A stretch of DNA of 64,000 nucleotides, taken from assembly GCA_029990175.1 (NCBI GenBank), contig JARKIP010000033.1:21807001-21871000 (forward strand). The letters are read 5' to 3'. A program made the translations under genes and the position numbers. This stretch comes from Petunia secreta. Its lineage: Eukaryota; Streptophyta; Magnoliopsida; Solanales; Solanaceae. The first letter of the stretch is position 1; every line of letters starts with the position of its first letter. The notes beneath the pieces were generated by a model that was not told the DNA's origin, made no database searches, and was given only the letters and a program-made list of their open reading frames with translations. Shown here in pieces: positions 45,114 to 57,442 of the stretch.

Positions 45114-46705
45114 TTAAAATGGTTTTACATTTCAGAATTGAAAATGATGCTAGGAAATTTCACGATGCATAACAAGTAAAAGGTCTACATATTTAGGTGA
45201 GATGTTTTCTGCACATGTCATCTCCTTCTTGTAAGTACTTTTAATGGATCATCTAGGAGGAAAGAATTGAGAAGTTGTATCAACTTGGTGATGCAGGTTC
45301 ATATCATTTTTTAAATGCATATAGAAGGGTAACGAAATATTTATGAGCTTTAAAAATAGAGCTTCTAAATAGTTGATATGACGCACGAAAATCAAGTTAT
45401 ACTCACTACAATTCTTTTGAAGTTTTTCCTTGCCTATTCTAATGCTCTTTCCCACGCAATCCCAGGAGTAATATTTACTTTCATTCTATTTACTTGATCT
45501 TTTCTACCCTCAGATCACCCTCAGCACCACAGGGTTTTATTAATTGCGTTGGTTTTCACTTGCGATGTACTACAACGTCATTTACTCTTTTCATTGGCAA
45601 ATAGGTAGGACAAAAGGGTTTGGGACATCAAAGTTTGTTGCGTTCATCAGAGGCTTTGGTTTTGAAATTTCCTCATGAATCGATATCTTCATTCTTTTTT
45701 TGTTGTTTCAAGTCTATTCATTTTGATATGTCTTTATGTATGTTTATCGTTGATTTAATATATGAATTCTTTGTATATATGTAATCAATATTTAGTTCGG
45801 CTTCTTAAGCAAAACCACAAATCTATACATCAAAAGACATTATTTGCAGATTCTAAATGGTAAAGTTACTTTATTAATCTATTAATTTGAAAATATAGGA
45901 TAAATATTTATTGTTTTCATGACCTTACACTTAGTCTTCTAAATTCTGCATAACTCATAAGGTTTTTATGCAAGTTTTTCATAAATTTTTACTATTTGAT
46001 AAGAGTACACGTGCAACGCGCGCGCTCAAGACTAGTGTTTTCTAAAAACCCCAAAGCATTTTACTTCAAAATTTCAAGTTAAATACTTTAGATTAGCTTA
46101 GAGATAAATATGTGGTCTACCAATTATTGAAGCATCGATTAATCAATAATAGTCGGTCAAGATATAGGTTTTGAGTAATCAAAGAAGTGGCACAAAGAAC
46201 CATGAAATATAAAACGAAACAGTAAAGCTCACAAATGAACCATGAAAAATTACTTTTACAAGTAACTAAAAAATTTCAAGACACCCAAAAGTTAATTGCT
46301 AAACGTTATCATCAGGAGTGCTCTTTCTTATTACCAGTTTATGAGTAGTCGTACATTCTGGACTAATCTTTTCTTAAAGAAAGAATTATAATCATAACAC
46401 ATGTTTCTTAAAATAAAAAATGAACGGTCAAGTATACGTACAATATAGACAAGTCACCTTAATTTGAATGAGAATACCACTAAACAGTCTAGTACACAAT
46501 ATAATTAACATATAAGATGACAAAAGTCATATTTTTATGAGGCAACTCTTGGTAGTTAGATGAATACAAATACATTTTAGACTTAAGTTTTAATGATTCT
46601 TATGTTGTATCGTTAGATTTAATTTTATATCAGAGTATATAATGCATAAGAAACCAATATTTATCAACTTTTGATTTAATTTGCATATTTAAAAATTGAT
46701 AAGGA
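45114..46705. other. Flank with a Helitron-like 3' end, no gene seen
   Basis: AT-rich, no domain recognised. Continues the sequence interrupted by D. A Helitron-like terminus is at 46007-46036. Confidence 0.45.
46007..46036 (+). mobile_element. Helitron-like 3' terminus
   Basis: CACGTGC-AAC-GCGCGCG (6 of 7 pairs, one of them G-U) followed by CTCAAGA and CTAG-T (46032-46036). Start not found; element D may lie inside it. Confidence 0.5.
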
Positions 46706-47337
46706 GTTTGTGACACGACCCGGAATCAGGCTAGGCCGTGCGGGCGCCCGACATACTCCCCTAGACCCGTCGGGCGAACCCTTACCAATTAAATTAGGAA
46801 AAATAAATATAATTCAATTTATAAATAATAACAAGACTTAGAAAAAGCACAGACATACTGATACCTCCAAGCTGTATAAAAGAAATTACAGCTGACTACC
46901 CAACATACTATGTTTAGAGCTATCCAGACTGGACATCTAAAAATACATAAGAAGACAAATACCTCCTGAAGGGAGCAAAATGCAACTGAAATAATAAACA
47001 TAAAACTGGTGGCCATCCGGAATAAAAGCTGGCTCACCCTGACAACTGAAGTCGTCTTCGCTCCTTCACAACATGGCGAACTCAATCCTGGAGTGAACCT
47101 GCCGAAAAAAAAATAGATAGACAAAAACAAACAATAAATAAGGGTGAGTCAAAAGGACTCAATAAGTGGGGCAGACTAGCCACCTCAAAAAATAGGATAG
47201 CTAGCCAGGGAGAAAAGAAACAGATAAACCAAATTCCTCTTATTTAAATTATAAAAAGGTTGAGCAAGATAATAACTAGAAACACGTATGAAGTCACAAA
47301 CTCATTAACAACTAGGAACGTAAGATCGACAATCAGA

Positions 47338-47475
47338 AATACATCCTGTTGCGGTGTGCAACCCGATCCATATATTCATACTGTCGCGGCGTGCAACCCG
47401 ATCCATATATTTATAGCATTGCGGCATGCAACCCGATCCATATATTTATACCGTTGCGGTATGCAACCCGATCCA
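47338..47475. repeat. 35-bp tandem repeat in F LTR, about 4 units
   Basis: Units contain GCAACCCGATCCATATATT and TTGCGGCGT. The same array is in the other LTR at about 52897-53030. Confidence 0.85.
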
Positions 47476-47639
47476 CGCAGAATACAAGCCAGAAATATAT
47501 AGGCAAACTGAGATATGTCCACGACATAGTATACATACCGCATACATAAAACAAAACACAATACACACAATAATCAGTATGCGGTGCAATGACAGATGAA
47601 TGCAGTACGATGCAATGCAGTCACATATGCCTGATACCT

Positions 47640-47905
47640 ATCTCGGGCGCGGGACTCTCATCGTCTACCAGAAAATATATGCAATAATGTCCCTTCACCG
47701 ACTCGGGACTCTAATCGATTACCGGAAAGTATATGCAATGATGACCCTTCACCGGCTCGGGACTCTCATCGATTACCGGGAAGTATATGCAATGATGACC
47801 CTTCACCGGTTCGGGACTCTCATCGCCAACCGGGAAGTATATGCAATAATGACCTTTCACCGGCTCGGGACTCTCATCGATTATCGGGAAGTATATGCAA
47901 TGCTC
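47640..47905. repeat. 54-bp tandem repeat in F LTR, about 5 units
   Basis: Unit around CGGGACTCTCATCGATTACC and AAGTATATGCAATGATGACC. Because 54 is divisible by 3, long frames appear on both strands; these are not genes. Confidence 0.9.
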
Positions 47906-49217
47906 AAAACCAGAGTGCAATGCTTATATGCTCAATGCAATACCAACAACAGGGCATAGCATATAATATACGATGTAAATTCAAGGCTAAGGCGTAATGA
48001 GTATGCCTATCGGCAGCTACACACGTAAGGAACACGTGGTAGAATATCCACTAAGCCAAGGGCCTCCAAAGAAATGGATATAAATACTTACCTTGTTACA
48101 AAGTTAGCACAGTTACTCAACAACTGCTTTATCCTTTGGATTCACTGCCAAACGATCCTGTTGTATTCAATAAGCAGAAAACTATATCAAATAAGGCTAA
48201 AGGCTTCATTCCCCACATCTAAGGGTAATCCGGTTAGGAACCTGATACCCTATTCGCATACGCAATACGCAGGCCAGACCTATATACAGAGTTTAAGGTC
48301 ACATAACCAAATCCTAAATAAATTACATTTATATGTTGCCCATAACTCACTGAGTATAAATATATAATCAATTCCATTATCGGGGTCCGATTGACCCTTT
48401 AAACTATTAATTGAACTTATTAAAACGATGTCTAATATTCCAATTTTTCTCGTTAAAATATATTCAAATACACGTAATAAACTCAAATACTACATCAAGA
48501 TCATTACCTGAATGTTTCGGGATGAAAATTCTATCTTTTTCCGGCTCCTTTTCCTTTCCTTTTTCATTTTCTCTATATTTCTTTTCTTATTGCGTTCTCT
48601 GTTTCTCATTTCGTTTTTTGTTTCTGTTTCGTTTGCTAGTTAGGCTAAGTACTATCTTAGCCACCGCCTAACTTTTCTTTCTTTTACGTTTTCATTTTAT
48701 TTTCTTTTCTCTTTTCTTTTATAGTTTCTTTTCTTTTCGTGACGAAAATTAAAATGGTACCCTACGATATTCGAAATAATTCCAAATTTCGCATACAAGT
48801 TATACAAAATATATGTAACACACTCTCTAAGGCGGATCTCAAATCGGACTCCCGAAACTCAATATGCAAATTAAATGGAAAAGGTCAAATTATTTAACTT
48901 TCGGCATTTTAGGGGGAACTAGCCGAACAACCTCGAAATTCACTTTCAAAAAATCATAAAAGTTACAAATAATCATACGAACCTAACGGCACTTTCGGAT
49001 TTTTAATAGGAGCTCATTCGCCAAAACCGAGCTCGAAAATCTCTTTTTAATATTTATCGACAATAAAAACTGAAATCTTCTTCCAATACCTACCAAACGA
49101 AGTCCTATTTAGCTCAAATTTTACAGACATGTCCTAATAGACCTTACGAATATTTTAAAATTATCAGCACGCCAATCGGAGTTCTAACTTCTGAAATGAC
49201 TGACCGAGGTCGTTTCA

Positions 49218-50949
49218 TTCTCCTCCAATTATCTTCTTATTACAGGATCAGAATTATAGCACGCATATCGAACTTTTGGAAGTAAACATATCTGGATAAT
49301 ATCATAACGTTATTACCCAGCTTATTCTGACTAAGCTGATCCTTCCTCGATCACAGAGAAGAGAGTTCTACATATTCGAAACAAGGATAGACGGAATTCT
49401 GGATGGATAAATATGATAATACCGACAATTACCTCGTCGATATACATTTCGATATAGAACAGGTCGATGAAAATAAGAATTAGCTTACGCTTCCGCAACA
49501 CCTTAGAGATTTAATATTAGGATTCTGTATCAATTGGTGGAGGACTCCTCCACTTAGAGTATAAACTCATACAACTAATTTGAATAGAAATAGTCATCCT
49601 CGCACAGCCTGCTGGATTAGGGAAGACTTAGCTAAAAAGAGAACGCGGCTCAGACCTGAGCTGCCAAATTACTCTCTCGAGTTGCCAAACAGCTGCAACT
49701 CTCGAGTTCACAACTCCATATAGTTTCCATAACTACCACCGCTCGGTAGCTCAATTCATGGGTTGGACGACACTCTCCATTACGCTTAGTAGCCTTAAAA
49801 CATAATGTTCATATCTGGCTACCTTGATACGCACTCTGGCTCCACACAGGGAATATCACAAGCGGCTACTAACCACCTACGCTCACAAGCACCAGCCAAA
49901 GAAGAGACAGCAAAGGACTGAGGATGGGAATAATTAGAGCTTTAGGAAGCTCATTTTCTTATTTACTTGGCTACCTGAGCTAGACTACTTACGAGTCAAG
50001 TTAGCCAAAGAATCGCAATTGAAGACAGAGATATTAAATAAGCTCTATGGAACAACATCCATTCCAATTTAACCTCCCAATAAGAAGGAAGCTCTGACAA
50101 TTTACCAGAAAATCCTTTTATAACTAAGACAAGCTCATAGAATAACATGACTCTACAAGAATCTTGAACAAAAGGAAGACACATAAATTTTACTTACTTA
50201 TCACTTTACACCGGAAGAAATGATAACACTTTCTGATGCTGACGAATTAGGATCCCATTATCCTACCAACATTGAACTCCGACGAGAGAGGTAAACTGAC
50301 TTGACATAATAACAGAATGTGGCATAATAAGATGCCAAGAAGACAATACCGACACTCATTTCCAAATCTCTCACATTTAAACCAGATAATCTAGTAGGGT
50401 CTCACAAATTCAAGGAATAAATCAGACTAGAAACTCACCCCTCTACCGCAACCTATTTTTAATAGTACCGACACCTAAGGAAACCATGGAAACATGATAA
50501 GACAAACCATTTTCAGATAGATCGGGAGAATCAAATCTTACTTACATATAAGGGAAGAAGAAATCAATGGCTCTACTACATTGGATGCCTCAGCATCCTG
50601 CCAGACTAGCAGTTCAAAGAACTGCCTCTGCAGTTGAGCTGAGCCACTACTCTGATAATTACCTTCTAAAGAATAACTGCCACCACGCTCTCAACCTTTA
50701 CTGGATCGTGGTATTTCTCTGGCCGATTGAGATCTAAATGAAATCCCTGCGACTGGGCAGGTGCCTGAGGGCAAGAAGAAGGACGACTGCCTACTTGCCG
50801 GAGTAACGAAAAACTCCTCAAAGGATAAACAGACTGACGACAATGATAACAGGAAAACTCCTCAAAGGATAATCAGACTCACGACAATGATTACACCTTT
50901 ATTCTGAAAAATGAAAGCTGGAAAGATTGTTGATAGCTGTAAAAAAAAG
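49218..50949. other. F interior, no coding sequence recognised
   Basis: Where pol would lie. I see no RT, integrase or protease motif in any frame. Confidence 0.5.
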
Positions 50950-51600
50950 ACTGAATCTGATCTTGACGGGCTAATGGCACACTCTAAGAATCACGTGACA
51001 CAAGCGGAGATAACCTGGAAGGTGACCTCTTAAAATAATCAGAACTCTTACCTCCAAATGAGGTCCATGATTGCCCACCAGGGCCACAGGATCTCTTGCT
51101 CTCCCGCTCTAACTTATGGTATGCCTAATACCTCTGAGCAATATCAATAACAACATCAAATGAAGTCCCAACCTCGATTTCTCGAGCCATCTGGGATCTC
51201 AAGGAAGGATAAAGGTCATCCATAAATCTTTGAATCTCTCGAAAGGCTCATGGACTAGTTCTAATGCATATTCAGCCATTCTATAGAATTCAATCTCATA
51301 TTCTAAAACACCAACAGGCTAACCGACAAGCTACCATGTCCAATCCACTCAAACTGGCAACACTTTTCATCCCGCTCACTACTCGAAAGGAACTTTTCCA
51401 CGAATCTAGAAGAAAAATCGAACCAAATTAGCTAATAAGTGAGCGGCCCACCAATTCAAGGCTGGACCCCTGAAACTGGAAAGAAGAATAATCAACACCA
51501 TACCGCTCGATATAATCAAGAGCCTGAAGGATACGCTGACATCATTTTATTTTAAAAAGAATCGCGAGGTTTATCTGATGCATTGCTTAAGAATGTCAAA
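50950..51600 (-). pseudogene. gag: F gag remnant
   Basis: On the minus strand, pieces in shifting frames resemble chromovirus gag: EKFLSSSERDEKCCQFE, then SLRSQMAREIEVGTSFDVV, then GPGGQSWTSFGG and SDYFKRSPSRLSPL. Many stops. Family resemblance is from memory of plant gypsy gag proteins. Confidence 0.6.
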
Positions 51601-52217
51601 AGGTTCAACCGCGTAAAATAATGCAACCTCTTCGGACACTCAGACCGAACCATTACTCAAACTAACTAACCAGCCAGAATAACTAGAGGCACAACACATG
51701 TTGTCTCTGGAACACAATTTACTGCATCAATATTAAGAACCGGAATAGGAGTTCCCTGAGACCGAATATCTGCATCTGCGGCAACCTGATAAGCTGACTA
51801 GCGAATAATAGGTTTTTGCGGTATCTGCATCGCCCAGATTCTCGTAAAAGCATTGTAGAGAGCCAAGGAACTATAAGGCCGTGCTCCCTTGCCCATCGCG
51901 AGCCTGTACAGCTGAGGCCTGCACAACTAGATCGTCAGCACAATCCACAACTCTTAGGGCTTAAGTAGCTCTAGCCCCAGGCTAGACTACTTCGTTCGGA
52001 ACTCTTACCATTTGCTGATTTGTCGCACGAAGGTTCACAATTACCACGAAGGAATTAACGAAAATACTTTTGTATCCTAGACCGACGCATGATTAGAAAA
52101 GAAGGAAGTGAAACTTCCTAAATGCCATCATAGCCTCTCGTAGATAAGTACAGACGTCTATGTACCCATCAGCGAGACTCTACTAGACACTGTCTTAGTC
52201 TGGATAGACTCTAAACT

Positions 52218-52233
52218 GGGCTCTGATTCCAAC
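52218..52233 (-). promoter_or_regulatory. Primer binding site of F, iMet type
   Basis: Minus strand reads TTGGAATCAGAGCCC right after the LTR; the standard form is TGGTATCAGAGC. One internal mismatch. Confidence 0.7.
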
Positions 52234-52896
52234 TGACACGACCCGGAATTCGGCTAGGCCGTGCGGGCACCCGACATACTCCCCTAGACCCGTCGGGCCA
52301 ACCCTTACCAATTAAATTAGGAAAATAAATAAAATTCAATTTATAAATAATAACAAGACTTAGAAAAAGCACAAACATACTGATACCTCCAAGCTGTACA
52401 AAAGAAATTACAGCTGACTACCCAATATACTAGGTTTAGGGCTATCCAGACTAGACATCTAAGAGTACGGAAGAAGACAAATACCTCCTGAAGGGAGCAA
52501 AATGCAACTGAAATAATAAACATAAAACTGGTGGTCATTCGGAATAAAAGCTAACTCACCCTGACAGCTGAAGTCGTCTTCGCTCCTTCACAACGTGGCG
52601 GACTCAATCCTAGAGCGAACCTGCCGAAACGAAATAGATAGACAAAAACAAACAACAAACAAGGGTGAGTCAAAAGGACTCAATAAGTGGGGTAGACTAG
52701 GTACCTCAAAGAATAGGATAGCTAACTAGGGAGAAAACAAACAGATAAACCAAATTCCTCTTATTTAAATTACAAAATGGCAGAGCAAGATAATAACTAG
52801 AAACATATATGGAGTCACAAACTCATTAACAACTTGGAACGTAAGATAGCCAGAACATATAGGTATCCCGAGCATATCAACAATCAGAATACATCC

Positions 52897-53030
52897 TGTT
52901 GCGGCGTGCAACCCGATCCATATATTCATACTGTCGCGGCGTGCAACCCGATCCATATATTTATACCGTTGCGGCATTTAACCCGATCCATATATTTATA
53001 CCGTTGCGGCGTGCAACCCGATCCCCGCAA
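52897..53030. repeat. 35-bp tandem repeat in F LTR, about 4 units
   Basis: Same units as 47338-47475. Confidence 0.85.
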
Positions 53031-53204
53031 CACAGAATACGAGCCAGAAATATATAGGCAAACTGAGATATGTCCACGACATAGTATACATACTGCATAC
53101 ATAAAACACAACACAATACACACAATAGTCAGTATACGGTGCAATGAGATGGGATGAATACGGCACGATGCAATGCTGTCACATATGCCTGATACCTATC
53201 TCCG

Positions 53205-53680
53205 GCGTGGAACTCTCATCGTCTACCAGGAAATATATGCAATAACGACCCTTCATGGGCTCGGGACTTTTATCGATTACCGGGAAGTATATACAATGAT
53301 GACCCTTCACCGGCTCGGGACTCTCATCGATTACCGGGAAGTATATGCAATAATGACCCTTCACCAGCTCGGGACTCTCATCGATTACCGGGAAGTATAT
53401 GCAATGATGACCCTTCACCGGCTCGGGACTCTCATCGATTACCAGAAAGTATATGCAATAATGACCCTTCACCGATGCGGGACTCTCATCGCCAACCGGG
53501 AAGTATATGCAATAATGACCCTTCACCGTTGCGGGGCTCTCATCGCCAACCGGGAAGTATATGCAATAATGACCCTTCATCAGCTCGGGACTCTCATCGA
53601 TTACCGGGAAATATATGAAATAGTGACCCTTCACCGGCTCGGGACTCTCATCGATTACCGGAAAGTATATGCAATGTTCA
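53205..53680. repeat. 54-bp tandem repeat in F LTR, about 9 units
   Basis: Same unit as 47640-47905, with internal variants such as CGATGCGGGACTCTCATCGCC. Open frames on both strands are by-products of the period. Confidence 0.9.
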
Positions 53681-54971
53681 AAACCAGAGTGCAATTCTCA
53701 TATGCTCAATGCAATACTAACAATAGGGCATAGCATATAATATACGATGTAAATTCAAGGCTAAAATATAATGAGTACGCCTATCGGCAGCTACACACGT
53801 AAGGAACACGTGGTAGAATATCCACAAGGCCAAGGGCCTCCAAAGAAATGGATATAAACACTTACCTTGTTACAAAGTTAGCACAGTTACTCAACAACTG
53901 CTTTATCCTTTGGATTTACTGCCAAACGATCCTGCTGTATTCAATAAGCAGAAAACTATATCAAATAAGGGTAAAGGCTTCATTCCCCACATCTTAGGGT
54001 AATCCGGTTAGGAACCTGATACTCTATTCGCATACGCAATACGCAGGCCAGGCCTATATACAGGGTTTAAGGTCACATAACGAAACCCTAAATAAATTAC
54101 ATTTGTATGTTGCCCATAACTCACTGAGTATAAATATATAATCAATTCCATTATCGGGATCCAATTGACCCTTTAAACTATTAATTGAACTTATTAAAAC
54201 GATGTCTAATATCCCAATTTTTACCGTTAAAATATATCCAAACACACGTAATAAACTCAAATCTTGCATCAAGATCATTACCTGAATATTTCGGGGTGAA
54301 AATTCTATCTTTTTCCGACTCCTTTTCCTTTCCTTTTTCATTTTTTCTACATTTCTTTTCTTATTGCGTTCTCTGTTTCTCATTTCGTTCTTGTTTCTAT
54401 TTCGTTTGCTAGTTAGGCTAAGTACTATCTTAGCCACCGCCTAACTTTTCTTTCTTTTACTTTTTAATTTTATTTTCTTTTCTTTTTTCTTTTATAATTT
54501 CTTTTCTTTTCGTGATGAAAATTAAAACGGTACCCTACGATATTCGAAATAATTCCAAATTTCGCATACAAGTTATACAAAATATATGTAACACACTTGC
54601 TAAGGCGGATCTCCAATCGGACTCTCGAAACTCAATATACAAATTAAATGGAAAAATGTCAAATTATTTAACTTTCGGCTTTTTAGCGGGAACTAGCCGA
54701 ACAACCTCAAAATTCACTTTCGAAAAATCACAAAAGTCACAAATAATCATACGAATCAGAGCTCGTTCGCCAAAACCGAGCTCGAAAATCTCTTTTTAAT
54801 ATTTATCGACAATAAAAATTGAAATCTTCTTCCAATACCTACCAAACGAAGTCCGATTTAGCTCAAATTTTGCAGACAGGTCCTAATGCACCTTATGAAT
54901 ATTTTAAAATTATCGCCACGCCAATCGAAGTTATAACTTACGAAACGACTGACCGATGTCGTTTCAGTTTG

Positions 54972-55441
54972 ATACCATGTACAACCAATACATGTCATCA
55001 AAAGATCTTCCAAAGCATCATATAATGGAGAAAAAAAATATTTTTGGTGTAACTATCTAATCACTTTTGTGTTCCAAGTTTAAGAGTTGCTACCAATATT
55101 ATGTCAAACATGCTTAGGTTGATTCTTCAGCCACATAATTATTGAAAAGTTGAAGCTTAATTTGAAGTATGACGACGAAAAGTTCTTTGCAAGCTGCGAC
55201 TTTGATCGAGCGAACCACTACTATATGAAGTAAATAATGCCTCCAAAGTTCTATATTTATACTTTGTAAACGTAACCTTGAATTTACCCTGCCATTCTGA
55301 AGTCAATTATTTAAAACTCGAAACCTGCATTAGGTAAGAAAGAACAATCAGATGCATGAACGATACTCAATCAAATTAATTAATAAATATTACAACTCAC
55401 CTTTAAATAAACTTGTATTTTGAGACTATGTACCTATGGAA
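54972..55441. other. Flank between F and the duplicated block, no gene seen
   Basis: AT-rich, no recognised feature. Confidence 0.45.
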
Positions 55442-56190
55442 TTGTCTTTCTGTATTGTAAAGATCATCTTAAGCGAATAAGAAATGTGTGCCCTAATTCA
55501 TCGACCACTGCTTTAAATATATCAAGCGTCACGAATAGGCAATATTTGATTCTCCATTACACAAGAAACACCAATAAGGAGTTTGTAATTAATGTCTATT
55601 AATGGCAGAACCTCCATATTCTACAAAGTTCATCAACTTCCACGCATCAAATACATAAACAAAAAGTAGAAAAGGAAAGATTTAAAAAAAAAAAAAAAAA
55701 CACAAAAGTGGTGGTATAACTATCAGGTAATTAAAAAAATTTTCCCTGCTTCGATGTAAGGATTTAAAATGGAAGAGTACCTTTAAAAATTAATCGATCC
55801 TCAACTCGGTTATTAATATTGTATCATTTTATCATTGACATCCATCTTCAAGATACATAAACAATCAATGTACCTGAAACCAAATCAAATATTTTCATTT
55901 TAGTGCTTTCGAGACATAATTTTTTTCCCAATACACCAAAAACATGTAATCAGAAAAAAAAAATTACTTTATCTATATATAGAAGACGTACTATTTTGAT
56001 CTGGAATCAAACTATTTCATGAAAACATTAGATGACATGTTCTTAATCAAAATACAATCAAGAATAAGAAGAATGGTTGTAAATTCTTAATTATGTGAAA
56101 TTAGAACAAAGTGCTGATAAATCCCCAGATAAATGTATGTAAATCCCAATGAAAAATAAAATCCCCATGTAATTAGTTACTAAGAGTTTA
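55442..56190. repeat. Segmental duplication block, copy 2
   Basis: Matches 4464-5210. Ends in GTTTA (56186-56190), which is repeated after element C, and the block resumes at 62708. Confidence 0.85.
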
Positions 56191-57330
56191 TGATGTTGGG
56201 CATAAGTCTTATGTTTCATCGTCGATTTCTTATGGCTTTTATTTTTGTTTTTATGGTATTATGTGCCCAACAATGATTGATTTGAGGTAAAATTCTAACT
56301 TGAGGTGTTTGAATGTTTTAGGAGAAAAATGAAGGAAATTGGCGCTTGAATTGTACAAGAACGAGGAAGAAGCAGCGCATACAGCCTCCCATGCTTGGCA
56401 TGCTCGGCTGTATGGGCCGAAAAAGCAGTCCCAGAGCAGTTTGGAGAAGCTAATAACGTGGCCCACTTATTGTATTCCATATATAAACCCTGAAAAACAT
56501 ATTTTTAGGGAGGATTACGTACTTTTGGAGGCAAGAACCTTTGGGAAGGCATAGAAACGCTAGAGATGGGTTGGAGCTCAACATCAACATTGGGTTTTCT
56601 TCTCTTTTCTTTAATTTAGTTTTTCTAGTCTATAGTTGTGGGATTCTCCATGAATGTTGATTTTCGGATGTTGATTTGATTTTATTGGTCTATTGAATTG
56701 GGTTATTTATTCATATCCTTAGCCTAATTATTTGATTGTTTGATCACCAATTGAATACTATTTATGAATCTAGGGTTGAACTCGAAAGTGGGAACTACAG
56801 GCCGCAATAGGATTGAATAGAGTGTGTTCCTTAACCTGGGCATCGGGGAATGGTTTCGCGGTTAGGATAGAAATATACCTAACAGTCATGATTAGTCACT
56901 ATACAGGAGAAACATATGCATTCTTGTTAACTCTAAGTCCATCGACATATAGGCATTAGGTTGGCTTGAATAGGCGAGCAAGGTATCGAAAGAGTCCTGT
57001 GAGTAATATTAACAATGTAATTAGTAACCTAGATAAATTTATTTAGTCAGATTAACTGAAAAATTCAACAGGATTGGCAGATATCTCATGACCCTAGGCT
57101 ATTATCCCTTCTTGAATCAAAAATCGTGTTTTATTTGTTATTATTTTCTTGGTTTAATTAGTTAATTTTAGTTAGATAAATCCTCAACTCTTGAAACCTT
57201 CTTGCTTAGATAATTAGGAATTGTCTGATTTAGTTAGTAGTTAATCAATAGTCCTTATGGGAACGATACTTTTCTTATCATTTTATTACTTGATCACCCG
57301 CGTATACTTGCGTGTGCGTTTGGAGCGACA
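56191..57330 (+). repeat. 5' LTR of C
   Basis: TGATGTTGGGCATAAG to TTTGGAGCGACA. It contains a strong hairpin at 56378-56414, and TATATAAA at 56480-56487 as a TATA box. Confidence 0.9.
56480..56487 (+). promoter_or_regulatory. TATA box in C LTR
   Basis: TATATAAA about 290 bp into the LTR, also in the 3' LTR near 61856. Confidence 0.5.
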
Positions 57331-57336
57331 AGTTTT

Positions 57337-57354
57337 TGGCGTCGTTGCCGGGGA
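57337..57354 (+). promoter_or_regulatory. Primer binding site of C, tRNA-Asp type
   Basis: TGGCGTCGTTGCCGGGGA, one base from the tRNA-Asp complement, 6 nt after the LTR. Confidence 0.8.
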
Positions 57355-57442
57355 CTTAGAATTAGCTATTTTCTAGATTAGACTTTTATATTTATCGATT
57401 CAAGTTTTTAGTTTAGTTTAGTTTAATTTATTACTTGTTAAC

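Larger units (their letters stand above)
46711..49217 (-). repeat. 3' LTR of F (left on plus strand)
   Basis: 2507 bp, minus-strand ends TGAAACGACC and GGGTCGTGTCA. Contains two tandem-repeat arrays. Confidence 0.85.
46711..54966 (-). mobile_element. Element F: degenerate chromovirus-like gypsy element
   Basis: LTRs 46711-49217 and 52234-54966, flanked by GTTTG at 46706-46710 and 54967-54971. Next to the right LTR, GGGCTCTGATTCCA is the reverse complement of an iMet-type PBS, so the element reads on the minus strand, and GGAGGAGAA just inside the left LTR would be its polypurine tract. The 3.0-kb interior keeps gag remnants only. Confidence 0.8.
52234..54966 (-). repeat. 5' LTR of F (right on plus strand)
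   Basis: 2733 bp; 226 bp longer than its partner, nearly all explained by four extra 54-bp units. Confidence 0.85.

Noticed and set aside
47338..47475. CRISPR-like regularly spaced repeat
   Set aside because: Units are directly tandem without unique spacers, lie in an LTR, and the genome is eukaryotic.
53173..53733. Long open frames on both strands (186 and 171 residues) with an 18-residue repeat
   Set aside because: Produced by a 54-bp tandem repeat inside an LTR; the period is a multiple of three, so any stop-free unit stays open in several frames.
56339..56554. Small protein in the C LTR (71 residues)
   Set aside because: The corresponding frame in the 3' LTR differs by frameshift, and the region overlaps a hairpin; no protein conservation seen.
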